Below are positions 43,169 to 52,727 of a stretch of 64,000 bases of DNA, piece after piece. Numbering within the stretch: position 1 is the first letter of the stretch; each line of letters starts with the position of its first letter. This DNA comes from Elioraea sp. (lineage in GTDB: Bacteria; Pseudomonadota; Alphaproteobacteria; Acetobacterales; Acetobacteraceae): NCBI RefSeq assembly GCF_022842375.1, contig NZ_JALHPR010000001.1, positions 62,001-126,000 on the forward strand, in the 5' to 3' direction. Below the pieces are notes generated by a model. The model was not told the origin of the DNA. It ran no database searches and was given only the letters and a program-made list of their open reading frames with translations. The position numbers and the translations under genes were made by a program.

Positions 43169-43411
43169 CTAGCGCCAGATTGGCTTGCCGAGATTGATCT
43201 GATCGGGTCCGGTCAGCGCTCCTGCGCCCGCACCGACGGCACCTCCGATCAGCGCGCCTTCGATCGGCGAGCCCAAGGCCCACCCGCCAAGCGCGCCTGC
43301 ACCAGCGCCGATGCCACCGCCGCTGATCGCACGGTCTGCAGTCGTGTTGCCGCAGCCTGAGAATGCGAACAGCGAGACGATGCAGACTGCCGCAAATGCA
43401 TGCCGAATCAT
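43169..43411 (-). CDS. Glycine-zipper lipoprotein with NLGKPIW tail
   Basis: An 80-residue lipoprotein: signal peptide with lipobox (FAFSGC, Cys about residue 20), then a Gly/Ala zipper (GGGIGAGAGALGGWALG) and the tail DQINLGKPIWR. It is a sibling of 5602-5841 and 16633-16923. ATG 43411 has GGAGGG at six bases. A longer antisense frame reaches 44986 but is a shadow of the MFS gene; only this part is real. No GGAAC-type promoter was seen upstream. Confidence 0.8.
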   Translation of the reverse strand: MIRHAFAAVCIVSLFAFSGCGNTTADRAISGGGIGAGAGALGGWALGSPIEGALIGGAVGAGAGALTGPDQINLGKPIWR

Positions 43412-43720
43412 GGGTCCCTCCGGTTCTCGACGTCGTCTCCGATGTGTCATGCGCTGGTTTCGATCCGCAGGACCATTTCGTTGACGTCGGTGAATTTTAT
43501 TGTTCGTAGATTTGAATGTATCCGAGCAATACCATTGTCGCATGAACAAAATTGAGCGTGCCTTGATCCGGATCAGGCACTGTGAAACGCCCTGGCCATT
43601 GCTGTTTCGGTGTGGCTCATATCGAGGCCCGAGGCTGATGCCTCCGGGAGCGATCGGCGAGGGGGGCTGACCTGTCCAGTTCCGCCTTGCCGTCTGCCGC
43701 CAGCACCGCATGATCGCCGC
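43412..43720. other. Intergenic stretch, AT-rich centre with a palindrome
   Basis: No gene is seen. The centre (about 43480-43560) is clearly richer in A and T than its surroundings and probably holds the promoters of the divergent lipoprotein and MFS genes; no clear -35/-10 pair was found. A near-palindrome at 43557-43579 is listed separately. Confidence 0.55.
43557..43579. promoter_or_regulatory. Near-palindrome with an FNR/FixK-like core
   Basis: GTGCC and GGCAC flank an inner TTGATCCGGATCA block; the core TTGAT-CCGG-ATCAG matches the FNR/FixK box TTGAT-N4-ATCAA at 9 of 10 positions. It sits about 145-150 bases from both divergent starts, so the target is unclear. Confidence 0.45.
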
Positions 43721-45124
43721 GTGGCCGATCCCGCAGCACCGCCAAGAAGCCCGCGCCTGACGGCACTCGTCGTCGCATCCGCGCTCTTCATGCAGAACGT
43801 CGACTCGACGGTGATCGCGACCGCCCTGCCGGCGATGGCCGAGAGCTTCGGGTCGGATGTGCTTCGGCTTTCGCTGGCACTCACCGCCTACATGCTCTCG
43901 CTCGCGGTGTTCATCCCTGCCTCCGGCTGGATCGCAGACCGATTTGGCCCGCGCGAGGTGTTCAGGGGCGCCATCGTCGTGTTCTGCGCCGGCTCGGCGC
44001 TGAGCGGGCTGGCGCCTAGCCTCGCCCTGCTCGTCGCAGGCCGGGTGGTGCAGGGGATCGGCGGGGCGCTGATGGTGCCGGTCGGGCGGCTCGTGCTGCT
44101 GCGGATGGTGCCGAAATCGGAGCTCGTCTCCGCCATGGCCTGGCTCACCGTGCCGGCACTGGTCGGGCCCATCGTCGGGCCGCCGCTCGGCGGGCTGATC
44201 GTGACGCATGTGAGTTGGCGCTGGGTGTTCTTCCTGAACCTGCCGGTCGGGCTGCTCGGCCTCGTGCTCGTCTCGCGCCTGATCCCTGGCGGCAAGCCTG
44301 CGGGGCGTCGCGCGCTCGACTGGCCAGGGCTCGTCCTGTCGGGGCTTGGCCTGACCGGGCTGATCTTCGGGGCGGAGCTCAGCACACGGCCGATCTTCGG
44401 GCACGGCATTGGGCTCGCGATCCTCGCCTTCGGGCTCGGATTCTGCGCGCTCTATGTCCGCCATGCACGCCGCGCAGCACGGCCGGTGCTCGACCTCCGG
44501 CTGCTTGGGGTGCCGAGCTTCGGCGTCTCGGTCTACGCCGGATCGCTGTTCCGCATCGGTGTCGGCGCCGTGCCGTTTTTGCTGCCGACGATGCTCCAGG
44601 TCGGCTTCGGGATGAGTGCCGCCGAAGCGGGGTTGATCACCTTCTCGGCCTCGATCGGCGCAATCGCGATGAAGCCCGCGGCCAGCACGCTGCTCCGCCG
44701 TTACGGGTTCCGCATGTTGCTGATCTGGAACGGCCTGCTCAGCGTCGTCACGCTCGCCGCCTGCGCGCTGTTCCGGCCGGACACGCCCTGGTGGTTGCTG
44801 CACGGCGTGCTCATCACCGGCGGCTTCTTCCGCAGCCTCCAATTCACCTCGTTCAACACGATCGCCTTCGCCGATATCCGCCAGCACCGCATGGCGGATG
44901 CAACGGGCTTCTATTCGACCATGCAGCAGGTGAGCCTGACGCTGGGCGTCGTCACCGCCGCCGCTGCGCTCGAGGGATCGATGCATGCAGGCGGCCGCAG
45001 TTCGCCCGCGCCGGTGGATTTCGCCACGGGGTTCGCGATCGTGGCTGTGGTGATGGCGCTGTCCGTGCCCGTGGTCGCGCGCCTGCCGAAGGATGCCGGC
45101 GCGGTGCTCTCGGGCAAGCGGTAG
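43721..45124 (+). CDS. MFS drug/solute exporter (DHA2, EmrB-like)
   Basis: A major-facilitator exporter of the 14-helix DHA2 group, about 467 residues from GTG 43721. The first helix carries ASALFMQNVDSTVIATALPAM, typical of EmrB-type antiporters. The motif A loop is GWIADRFGPREVF and motif C (antiporter) is LVGPIVGPPLGGLI. The start is uncertain: no good ribosome site precedes GTG 43721 and the frame is open to 43610. No HlyD-type partner or TetR regulator lies beside it. The drug or metabolite exported is unknown. The convergent HNH gene ends 3 bases away. Confidence 0.88.
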   Translation: MADPAAPPRSPRLTALVVASALFMQNVDSTVIATALPAMAESFGSDVLRLSLALTAYMLSLAVFIPASGWIADRFGPREVFRGAIVVFCAGSALSGLAPSLALLVAGRVVQGIGGALMVPVGRLVLLRMVPKSELVSAMAWLTVPALVGPIVGPPLGGLIVTHVSWRWVFFLNLPVGLLGLVLVSRLIPGGKPAGRRALDWPGLVLSGLGLTGLIFGAELSTRPIFGHGIGLAILAFGLGFCALYVRHARRAARPVLDLRLLGVPSFGVSVYAGSLFRIGVGAVPFLLPTMLQVGFGMSAAEAGLITFSASIGAIAMKPAASTLLRRYGFRMLLIWNGLLSVVTLAACALFRPDTPWWLLHGVLITGGFFRSLQFTSFNTIAFADIRQHRMADATGFYSTMQQVSLTLGVVTAAAALEGSMHAGGRSSPAPVDFATGFAIVAVVMALSVPVVARLPKDAGAVLSGKR

Positions 45125-45127
45125 CGG

Positions 45128-45703
45128 TCAGCTTTCGAGCTCGGCGTCCCAGTAGAGATAGTCGCGCCAACTCTCGTGCAGGTAGTTGGGCGGGAAGGCG
45201 CGGCCGTTGTCCTGCAGCTCCCAGGACGTCGGCTGTCGCGGTGGATTGAGGGGCCACATGCTGCACTCGCGCGGCAGCCGGCTGCCCTTGCGCAGGTTGC
45301 AGCAGGAGCATGCGGTGACGACGTTCTCCCATGTCGTCCGCCCGCCCTTGGAGCGTGGCATGACGTGGTCGAAGGTGAGTTCCTGGGTCGGGAACCCATC
45401 GCCGCAGTACTGGCACTCAAACCGGTCGCGCAGGAACACGTTGAACCGCGTGAAGGCAGGCCTGCGCGCGGCGGGGATGTACTCCTTCAGCGCGATGACG
45501 GACGGAAGCCGCATCGCCATCGACGGCGAGTGCACCAGCGTCTCGTACTCCGACAGCACCGAGACGCGGTCCATGAACACGGCCTTCACGGCATCCTGCC
45601 AGGACCAGACCGAGAGCGGAAAATAGGACAAGGGACGGAAGTCGGCGTTCAGGACGAGCGCCGGATAGTGCGACCTGGCAAAGGAAACTCCGCCGTCAGG
45701 CAA
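45128..45703 (-). CDS. HNH endonuclease-domain protein
   Basis: A 191-residue protein. The zinc-binding HNH region is FECQYCGDGFPTQELTFDHVMPRSKGGRTTWENVVTACSCCNLRKG: the two CxxC pairs hold zinc and DHVxP with NxxxxC gives the nuclease His and Asn. The N-terminal part (HYPALVLNADFRPLSYFPLSVWSW) is the conserved block of the stand-alone HNH family found in nearly all alphaproteobacteria, not a phage or restriction type. The biological role is unknown. No mobile context is present. ATG 45703. Confidence 0.9.
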   Translation of the reverse strand: MPDGGVSFARSHYPALVLNADFRPLSYFPLSVWSWQDAVKAVFMDRVSVLSEYETLVHSPSMAMRLPSVIALKEYIPAARRPAFTRFNVFLRDRFECQYCGDGFPTQELTFDHVMPRSKGGRTTWENVVTACSCCNLRKGSRLPRECSMWPLNPPRQPTSWELQDNGRAFPPNYLHESWRDYLYWDAELES

Positions 45704-45904
45704 GGGCCGCTCCCTCTAAAGGCAGCGCCCCACCATATGCCCGGCCCCGTCTCCCGGGGCGCTACCACATGATGTGGCGCAGCCGTTCGACATGTGCGTT
45801 ATGCACAGAAGGCGTGGCGAAGTCCAGCAACCGCGCGGGGGCATCACCGAAGCTTCACGGCCACCTGTTGCGAGGTGGGTGCGCCGGTGTTGAGGAAACG
45901 GCGG

Positions 45905-46603
45905 TCAGGATACGGCGGCGTGCCTGGGCGCAGCCGTCACGAGTTTGCCCTCTGCCCAGTCGGCCAGGAAGGCAGCGCCGGCGCCGATGCACTCTGTGTC
46001 GATCGTATGCGCCATGCCGCGGCGGAACAGCGCCCGCACCGGCACGGCGTGATCGCGCAGCACCTTCTCCGCCGACTGCGAATAGGCTGGAGCGATGATC
46101 GCATCCTCGGTGCCGTGGACGAGCAGCACTGGCGGGCGCCAGCGCAGCTCTGACTCGAGCTTCGTGTCGGCCACCAGCGCGCCTGCGTAGGCGAGCACGG
46201 CACCCGGGCCCGGATCATGCCTCAGGCCGCTGTAGAGGGCGAGCATGGCCCCCTGGCTGAACCCCACGAGCGCCACTGACCGGGGCAGAAGCTTCAGCCG
46301 CGCCGCCTCTGCCGCGACGAAAGCATCGAGGCAGGCGGCGGCGGATGCGATCCCGGCATGCAACTGGGCGACCGGAATGTCACCGATGCCGAACCACTGC
46401 CGCGACGGCGGCTCGCCCACCTGGAAGAAGGGTGCGTCGGGCGCGGCGAAGGCGGCATGGGGCAGCGCCTTGGCAAAGATCGGCGCGAGCACGCCGATAT
46501 CGGCCCCGTCGGAGCCGAGTCCATGCAGCAGAATCACGAGTTGCCGCGCCGGCCGCCCGGAGGCGGTCGCCCAGCGTTGCCCATCGAGCGCGATCGCCGC
46601 CAT
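45905..46603 (-). CDS. Carboxylesterase/phospholipase-like alpha/beta hydrolase
   Basis: A 232-residue serine hydrolase of the carboxylesterase/lysophospholipase family (YpfH-like). Oxyanion strand QLVILLHGLGSDGADI; nucleophile elbow GFSQG with Ser116; acid Asp167 in HGTEDAII; His199 in RGMAHTID. No signal peptide, so cytoplasmic. ATG 46603 is chosen because the fold starts there; the open frame to 46888 is antisense to gluQ. It is divergent from gluQ, 42 bases apart. Confidence 0.9.
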   Translation of the reverse strand: MAAIALDGQRWATASGRPARQLVILLHGLGSDGADIGVLAPIFAKALPHAAFAAPDAPFFQVGEPPSRQWFGIGDIPVAQLHAGIASAAACLDAFVAAEAARLKLLPRSVALVGFSQGAMLALYSGLRHDPGPGAVLAYAGALVADTKLESELRWRPPVLLVHGTEDAIIAPAYSQSAEKVLRDHAVPVRALFRRGMAHTIDTECIGAGAAFLADWAEGKLVTAAPRHAAVS

Positions 46604-46645
46604 GGGTGTTCCCCTCCCGGTCCATAACCGCGATACCTTGATGCG

Positions 46646-47503
46646 ATGGAGAGCGCAACTCCCGTCACCCGCTTCGCCCCGAGCCCGACGGGCAGGCTGC
46701 ATCTTGGCTCGGCGCATTCCGCGCTGTTCGCCTGGCGTCTTGCGCGCGAGGCCGGCGGTCGCTTCCTGCTCAGGATCGAGGATATCGACCGCACGCGCTG
46801 CCGCACCGAATACGCCCTGGCGATCCTGGACGATCTCGCCTGGCTCGGCCTCGACTGGGACGGCGAGGTGCGGATGCAATCGGCGCATTTCGCCGAGTAT
46901 GGCGCCGTGCTCTCACGCCTTTCGGCCCGCGGCCTGCTCTACCCGTGCTTCTGCACGCGTGCCGACATTGCGCGCGAGATCGAGGCGGCCGGCGGTGCGC
47001 CGCACGGGGCCGACGGGCCGCTCTATCCGGGCCTGTGTCGGAACATTCCAGAAACCGAACGACAGGCGCGGGTGGCGGCCGGCGAGCCGCATGCTGTTCG
47101 CCTCGACATCGCCCGCGCGATGGCGGGGGTGCCAGGCCCGCTGATGTGCGAGGAGGTCGGGGAGGGCACGTTCGCTGCGAACCCGGCCCCGCTGTTCGGC
47201 GACGTGGTGCTGGCGCGGAAGGACACGCCGGCGAGCTACCACTTTGCCGTGACGCATGACGACGCGCTGCAGGGCATCACCCTCGTCACGCGCGGGGACG
47301 ACCTGAAGCCAGCGGTGCATCTGCACCGGCTGCTCCAGGCGCTGATGGGCTGGCCGGTGCCACGCTGGCGGCACCATCCCCTGTTGCGTGGGCCAGGCGG
47401 CGCGCGGCTTGCAAAGCGCGATGGTGCTGCCGGCATCGCCGCATTGCGAACAGCCGGCCGCAGCGCGGCTGAGGTGCGCGCCATGGCCGGCTTTCCGGAC
47501 TGA
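46646..47503 (+). CDS. gluQ: Glutamyl-Q tRNA(Asp) synthetase
   Basis: GluQ-RS attaches glutamate to the queuosine base at position 34 of tRNA-Asp. It is a 285-residue protein made of the catalytic core of glutamyl-tRNA synthetase without the anticodon-binding part. The HIGH-equivalent is SPTGRLHLGSAHSAL and the KMSKS-equivalent is GARLAKRDG. The zinc site has CFCTRADI with a later YPGLC. ATG 46646. It acts on queuosine, which ties it to the transporter and tgt genes 6-8 kb downstream. The convergent chemoreceptor ends 8 bases away. Confidence 0.95.
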   Translation: MESATPVTRFAPSPTGRLHLGSAHSALFAWRLAREAGGRFLLRIEDIDRTRCRTEYALAILDDLAWLGLDWDGEVRMQSAHFAEYGAVLSRLSARGLLYPCFCTRADIAREIEAAGGAPHGADGPLYPGLCRNIPETERQARVAAGEPHAVRLDIARAMAGVPGPLMCEEVGEGTFAANPAPLFGDVVLARKDTPASYHFAVTHDDALQGITLVTRGDDLKPAVHLHRLLQALMGWPVPRWRHHPLLRGPGGARLAKRDGAAGIAALRTAGRSAAEVRAMAGFPD

Positions 47504-47511
47504 GGGAAAAC

Positions 47512-49215
47512 CTACGCCGCCTTCATCTCGGCGATGAACCTGTCCACCTGGGCGCGGAGAGTTTCCGCACCCGTGCTGAGTTCGCGCGCGGCTGCCTGCA
47601 CCTGCGATGCCGCCGCGCCCGAGCCCGAGGCGGCCTCGCTCACGCTGCTGATGTTGTTCGTCACGGCAGCAGTGCCGGCTGACGCCTCCTGGACGTTGCG
47701 CGCGATCTCGCTGGTCGCGGCACCTTGTTCCTCGACTGCCGCGGCGATCGAGGTGGCGATCTCGCTGAGGCGCCGGATCACCTCGCCCATCCGCGTAATC
47801 GCCTCGACGACACGGGCGGTCTCGCTCTGCACCGCATTCACCTGGCCGGCGATCTCCTCGGTGGCGCGGCCGGTCTGGGCGGCGAGGTTCTTTACCTCGG
47901 AGGCAACGACCGCGAAGCCCTTGCCGGCCTCGCCCGCGCGTGCCGCTTCGATCGTGGCGTTGAGTGCAAGCAGGTTGGTCTGCCCCGCGATCTCGCTGAT
48001 CAGCCGAACAACGTCGGAAATGCGCTGGGCGTTGTCGGACAACGCCTGCACCGTCGTACTCGTGCGGCCCGCCTCGCTCTCGGCCTCCCCGGCGATGCGC
48101 GTGCTTTCCGCCACCTGGCGGCTGATCTCCGTCACGGATGCCGCGAGTTCCTCGGCGGCCGCGGCAACGGTGTTGACGTTGGCCGAAGCCTGCTCGGCGC
48201 CGGCGGCGACGGCGGTGGCCTGGCGGGAGGTCTCCTCCGCCCCTGCCGCCATGCTCGTGGCGGTTGCCTCCATCTCGGTGGCGGCCGTGGCTACTGTGCG
48301 CACGATGATGCCGGCCTCGTCCTCGAACACGCGCGTGATCTGCTCGACCTTCTGCGCCCGCGCGGCCTTCGCCTCTGCCTCGGCGAGCTGGGCTGCCTGG
48401 AGCTGGCGCGCCCTGACGAGGTTGTCGCGGAACACCGCCATCGTGCGCGCGATGTCGCCCACCTCATCGCGGCGATCGGCGCCGATGATCGGGGCCTCCG
48501 TGTCGCCCTCGGCAAGCGCGTTGAGGCGAGCGACCGAGACGGCAATCGGGCGGGCAACGGCGCGCGTCCCGGTCAGCCAGCCGAGAGCGAGGCCGCCTAC
48601 CAGTCCGAGCGACGCGACCACGATCATGATCATCGTGAGTTGCTTGCCGTGAGCCACGCCATAGCTCGCGATACGGTTTGCCCGCTGGTCGGAATAGGCG
48701 TTGAAGGCCGACATCGCGGCGATCAACGCCTCCGCCGCGTCGCGGCTCTGCATGACCGTCTGGCCAATCGCAACCGTCGCCTCGTTCGACTGCACCTGGT
48801 CGCCAAGGCGTCGGACCGTGACGATGGTGTTGTCGAACTGCGTGGAGTAGCGCTGCCAGGCGGCGTCGACCGGCTGGAGCAGTCGCACCTGCTCGCCATC
48901 TGCCACGCGGCGAAGCTCATCGAGCCGCTGTGCGAATCGCGCCTTGGCGGTGCGGGAAACCTCCTCGGCATACCGCATGTTCTCGGGCGACGGGTCGGCC
49001 GCGAGGCGGAATTCTGCGCGGTTGAGCATCAGCGCATCCCGGTTCGCGTACGCACCGGCCAACGCCTCGCCGCCAGCGTCGCTGACCTCGCTGAGGTCGT
49101 TCGACAGCATCCTGATCCCCTGGATTCCGACACCCGCCACCGCACCCGTGATGGCAAGCATCAGGACCACCAGCAAAAGGACCTTCCTGCCGATCTTCAT
49201 GTTTTCAAACGACAT
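47512..49215 (-). CDS. Methyl-accepting chemotaxis protein
   Basis: A 567-residue chemoreceptor. Membrane segment 1 lies at about residues 10-31, then a helical periplasmic sensor of about 160 residues. Segment 2 is near 194-216 ([21 protein letters not shown]) with HAMP after it (about 217-270). The signalling domain has the tip [20 protein letters not shown]. The protein ends RFIAEMKAA with no receptor-methylation pentapeptide. It resembles the chemoreceptor at 3827-5515 in layout and tip. ATG 49215 is chosen; ATG 49200 is also possible. The signal sensed is unknown. Confidence 0.93.
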   Translation of the reverse strand: MSFENMKIGRKVLLLVVLMLAITGAVAGVGIQGIRMLSNDLSEVSDAGGEALAGAYANRDALMLNRAEFRLAADPSPENMRYAEEVSRTAKARFAQRLDELRRVADGEQVRLLQPVDAAWQRYSTQFDNTIVTVRRLGDQVQSNEATVAIGQTVMQSRDAAEALIAAMSAFNAYSDQRANRIASYGVAHGKQLTMIMIVVASLGLVGGLALGWLTGTRAVARPIAVSVARLNALAEGDTEAPIIGADRRDEVGDIARTMAVFRDNLVRARQLQAAQLAEAEAKAARAQKVEQITRVFEDEAGIIVRTVATAATEMEATATSMAAGAEETSRQATAVAAGAEQASANVNTVAAAAEELAASVTEISRQVAESTRIAGEAESEAGRTSTTVQALSDNAQRISDVVRLISEIAGQTNLLALNATIEAARAGEAGKGFAVVASEVKNLAAQTGRATEEIAGQVNAVQSETARVVEAITRMGEVIRRLSEIATSIAAAVEEQGAATSEIARNVQEASAGTAAVTNNISSVSEAASGSGAAASQVQAAARELSTGAETLRAQVDRFIAEMKAA

Positions 49216-49318
49216 GGGCACAGATCCCTCACCTACGTCATGTGTCCCACCAGGCGACAGGGGACATCGCTGGCCCACTATCGTGCGGATGTGTGACGAT
49301 CTCGTTACGGAGGTAGGA

Positions 49319-50200
49319 TCATCCCCCCTGGTCGAGGCCGAGCCGAAGCCTCTCGGCTGCCAGCCCCGGCGGGATGACTCCGAGGCGCAGGAAAAGGTCG
49401 ATCAGCACCAGGTTGACGTTGAACTTGAAGAGGTCCGTCTCGCGCACCGCCTCGACCACGCGGGCGAGCGGCCAGAGCTCGAACCGCGCCACCTCCGCGT
49501 CGTTCGGCCGCGGCACGACGTGCTCGGCCATGTCGAGGTCGTACACATGCAGCGTATCGCGCCGCATGCCCCGCGCCTGGCGCGGGGTGTTCCACGCCAT
49601 CACGTAGCCGATCGTGCCGGCCTTGCGCGCCGTCACGGCCACCTCGGGCGGGATGGAGGCCTCCTCCTCCGCCTCCTTCACCAGCGTCTCCTCCGGCCCC
49701 ATGCCGGCGGAGATGCCCCCGGCCACGAGATGATCGAGCTTGCCTGGGTCGACCGCCTTGTCCGCTGCCCTGACCCCGACCCAGAGATGCACCTCCCCGC
49801 CCTTCCTCACGAGGCCGTTCACGTGCACCCCCTCGGCCCTGATGCCGAAGACCGGCACGGCGGAACGGTCGAGCGTGGCGAGCGAGATGCCGCCGGGGGC
49901 CTCCCGCACGTCATACCGCTCGCCACGCAGGCGCGGGATCAGCCCTGCCTCGACCAGACCCGCGACGGCCTGGGCCAGCGCGTCCGACCGCGCGCCGGGG
50001 CTGCGCAGCCGCCGGGCCATCGAGACGCCGCGCTGGTCGAAATGGAAGTCGGCGGGGCGGAAGGTCAGCGCGCTCACGATATCGGGCGCGAGCCAGCCGA
50101 CCTGGCGACCCTCGATCAGGAACGGCTCGAACCCCGCCGGCGAGGCGATGTCGTTGCAGCGGTCGATGTGGCGGAGATAGGGGGCGATATCGTCGTGCAT
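49319..50200 (-). CDS. Nudix hydrolase with DUF4743 domain
   Basis: A 293-residue protein: an N-terminal DUF4743-type domain (about residues 1-115) then a Nudix domain. The Nudix box is [24 protein letters not shown], the GX5EX7REUXEEXGU pattern with Lys in place of Arg. Relatives are annotated as thiamine-pyrophosphokinase-related; the substrate is unknown. It is cytoplasmic. ATG 50200 is chosen because the open frame beyond it (to 50431) is antisense to the ABC gene start. It is divergent from the exporter gene. Confidence 0.88.
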   Translation of the reverse strand: MHDDIAPYLRHIDRCNDIASPAGFEPFLIEGRQVGWLAPDIVSALTFRPADFHFDQRGVSMARRLRSPGARSDALAQAVAGLVEAGLIPRLRGERYDVREAPGGISLATLDRSAVPVFGIRAEGVHVNGLVRKGGEVHLWVGVRAADKAVDPGKLDHLVAGGISAGMGPEETLVKEAEEEASIPPEVAVTARKAGTIGYVMAWNTPRQARGMRRDTLHVYDLDMAEHVVPRPNDAEVARFELWPLARVVEAVRETDLFKFNVNLVLIDLFLRLGVIPPGLAAERLRLGLDQGG

Positions 50201-50379
50201 GGCGCGACATTCGCATGCAGCCCGTGCCGCTGCCACTGACCGCGCCGGCGTATCCGGCCTCGGCCCTAGGGCTCTCCAGCGGCTTTCCCTGCCGCCATGG
50301 GTGCCATGCCTGCCTGGGGCTTTGCGCATTCGGCGGGCACACGACATAAGGGGTTGATCCAGCCCGACCCAGAGGTCTC

Positions 50380-52281
50380 GTGACACCGCCACACGCGCCG
50401 CCGAACGCAGCACACGGAGCAACCGCGCCATCCGGCCAGGGGACAGGGGCGGGAGCGGCCGCGGGGCCCCTTCCGGCCAGGAGCCATCGCGAGACGTTGC
50501 GTTCGCTGCTCCCCTATGTGTGGCCGGCAGGCGAGCCGGGCTTGCGGATCAGGGTGGTGATCGCTCTCGTCTCGCTCATCCTGGCCAAGGTCGCGACCGT
50601 CTATGTGCCGGTGATCCTGTCGCAGACCGTCGATGCGCTGACGCCGGCGGACGGGCGCGGGGCCATCGTGGCCGTTCCGCTCGCCCTCGTGGTCGGCTAT
50701 GGGCTGCTCCGCCTCGCCGCCTCGCTGTTCCAGGAACTGCGCGACGCGGTGTTCTCCGCCGTCGCGCAGCACACTGTCCGCCGCGTCGGGCATGCGACGT
50801 TCCAGCACCTGCACGCTCTCTCCCTCCGCTTCCACCTCGACCGGCAGACGGGCGGGCTGTCGCGCGCGATCGAGCGGGGCACCAAGGGCATCGACACGGT
50901 GCTGCGCTTCGCCCTGTTCTCGACGCTGCCCACCCTGCTTGAGATCGGGCTGGCGACGGCGGTGCTCTGGGTCGCGCTCGGGGGCCAGTTCGCGGCGATC
51001 GTGTTCGTCACGCTAGCCCTCTACGTCGCCTTCACGCTCGGCTTCACCGAGTGGCGGGTGCGCTTCCGCCGCCAGATGAACGAGACCGACCAGGAAGCGA
51101 CCACCAAGGCGATCGACAGCCTGCTGAACTTCGAGACGGTGAAGTATTTCGGCAACGAGGCGCATGAGGCGAAGCGCTTCGATGGTGCGCTTGCGGCCTA
51201 TGAGCGGGCGGCGGTGAAGAACCAGGTGTCGCTGAACGCACTCAACCTCGGCCAGGCGGCGATCATCGCGTGCGGCCTGACGGCGGTGATGCTGCTGGCG
51301 GCAAGCGGCGTGGTCGCTGGAACGCTCACGGTCGGGCAGTTCGTGATGGCCAACGTGTTCCTGATCCAGCTCTACGCGCCGCTGAACTTCCTCGGCTTCG
51401 CCTATCGCGAGATCAAGCAGGGCCTGGTCGACATGGAGGCGATGTTCCGCCTGCTCGGCGTCGCGCGCGAGGTGGCGGACAGGCCGGGTGCGCCGCCGCT
51501 TGGCGTCGCTTCCGGCGAGGTGCGGTTCGAGAACGTGCGCTTCGCCTACCGGCCCGACCGCGGCATCCTCGATGGCGTCTCCTTCTCCGTGCCGGCGGGG
51601 CACACGGTGGCGATCGTCGGGCCGTCGGGCGCAGGCAAGAGCACCATCTCGCGGCTGCTGTTCCGCTTCTACGACCCGCAGGAGGGGCGGATCCTGATCG
51701 ATGGGCAGGACATCGCGGCCGTGACGCAGGCGAGCCTCAGGGCGGCCATCGGCATCGTCCCGCAGGACACGGTGCTGTTCAACGACACCATCGCCTACAA
51801 CATCCGCTACGGCCGGATCGGGGCGAGCGAGGCGGAGGTCGAGAACGCCGCCAAGCTCGCCCGCATTCACGACTTCGTCGTCTCGACGCCGGACGGCTAC
51901 GCCACGCGGGTCGGCGAGCGCGGCCTCAAGCTCTCGGGTGGCGAGAAGCAGCGCGTGGCGATCGCACGCACGATCCTGAAGAACCCCCCGATCCTGCTGT
52001 TCGACGAGGCAACCTCGGCGCTCGACAGCCAGACCGAGCAGGCGATCCAGGCCAATCTTCGCGAGATCAGCCGTGACCGGACCACGCTCGTGATCGCGCA
52101 CCGGCTCTCGACGGTGGTGGACGCGGACGAGATCCTCGTGCTCGAAGCCGGCCGCATCGCCGAGCGTGGCACCCACGCGGCGCTCCTGGCCCAGGATGGG
52201 CTCTACGCCGCGATGTGGCGCCGGCAAGCTGAGCAGGAGGGCGCCGGGCAGGAGGAGACGACCGAAGAGGTCGCGGGCTGA
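50380..52281 (+). CDS. Atm1-type ABC exporter (half transporter)
   Basis: A 633-residue half ABC transporter of the ABCB7/Atm1/HMT group. Six membrane helices (about residues 55-340) precede the nucleotide-binding domain. Walker A is GPSGAGKST, the signature is LSGGEKQR, Walker B is ILLFDEATSALD and the H-loop is VIAHRLST. In mitochondria and alphaproteobacteria these export glutathione-bound sulfur or metal species; glutathione-contacting residues are likely in the helices but were not verified. The GTG start at 50380 precedes a disordered Ala/Pro-rich N terminus of about 35 residues. Confidence 0.92.
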   Translation: MTPPHAPPNAAHGATAPSGQGTGAGAAAGPLPARSHRETLRSLLPYVWPAGEPGLRIRVVIALVSLILAKVATVYVPVILSQTVDALTPADGRGAIVAVPLALVVGYGLLRLAASLFQELRDAVFSAVAQHTVRRVGHATFQHLHALSLRFHLDRQTGGLSRAIERGTKGIDTVLRFALFSTLPTLLEIGLATAVLWVALGGQFAAIVFVTLALYVAFTLGFTEWRVRFRRQMNETDQEATTKAIDSLLNFETVKYFGNEAHEAKRFDGALAAYERAAVKNQVSLNALNLGQAAIIACGLTAVMLLAASGVVAGTLTVGQFVMANVFLIQLYAPLNFLGFAYREIKQGLVDMEAMFRLLGVAREVADRPGAPPLGVASGEVRFENVRFAYRPDRGILDGVSFSVPAGHTVAIVGPSGAGKSTISRLLFRFYDPQEGRILIDGQDIAAVTQASLRAAIGIVPQDTVLFNDTIAYNIRYGRIGASEAEVENAAKLARIHDFVVSTPDGYATRVGERGLKLSGGEKQRVAIARTILKNPPILLFDEATSALDSQTEQAIQANLREISRDRTTLVIAHRLSTVVDADEILVLEAGRIAERGTHAALLAQDGLYAAMWRRQAEQEGAGQEETTEEVAG

Positions 52282-52343
52282 GGGGTTTATTGGGGGGTGG
52301 TCCGGCCCCATGTCAGCGATGCAACAACCGAGGAGAACGGGGC

Positions 52344-52592
52344 ATGCAGTTCGACCCCGAGGGGAATGCGCCTGCCGATCTGAGCCATGCCGGCTCGATC
52401 GTCGACAAGGCGATCGAGTACATGATCGAGCAGAAGATCGGCTCCCTCTCGGCCGCCTCGGCGCTGCTCGGCGGCGCTCTCGGCCTGCTCTCGCGCTCGA
52501 TGAGCGACGAGGCGATCGTCCAGGTGCTGAACAATGCCATCGCCTCGGTGCGTGATGGCGAACTTCGGGGCGAGGGGCCGGCCCAGGGGTGA
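52344..52592 (+). CDS. Small hypothetical protein (82 residues)
   Basis: An 82-residue protein I cannot name. It has a helical centre (AGSIVDKAIEYMIEQKIGSL, ASALLGGALGLLSRSMSDEAIVQVLNNAIASV) and acidic ends, with no signal peptide or clear membrane span. ATG 52344 has GAGGAG at normal spacing. It lies 62 bases after the ABC exporter gene and may be cotranscribed with it. A DUF-type small alphaproteobacterial protein is likely. Confidence 0.6.
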   Translation: MQFDPEGNAPADLSHAGSIVDKAIEYMIEQKIGSLSAASALLGGALGLLSRSMSDEAIVQVLNNAIASVRDGELRGEGPAQG

Positions 52593-52727
52593 TGAGGCAA
52601 GGCTGATGGCTGGTGGCTGCCCGCGTGCCTTGACGCGGCCACGGCCCGCCGGTAGAAGCCGCGTCTTCGTTGGGGGTGGCCCTTCCCGGGCCAGCCTCGT
52701 TTGTGGTCGTGCAAGAGGATACGTGTC

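Noticed and set aside
43412-44986. Upstream extension of the minus-strand lipoprotein frame into a 605-codon frame
   Set aside because: The added part is antisense to the MFS gene; the lipoprotein has its own start, ribosome site and signal peptide at 43411.
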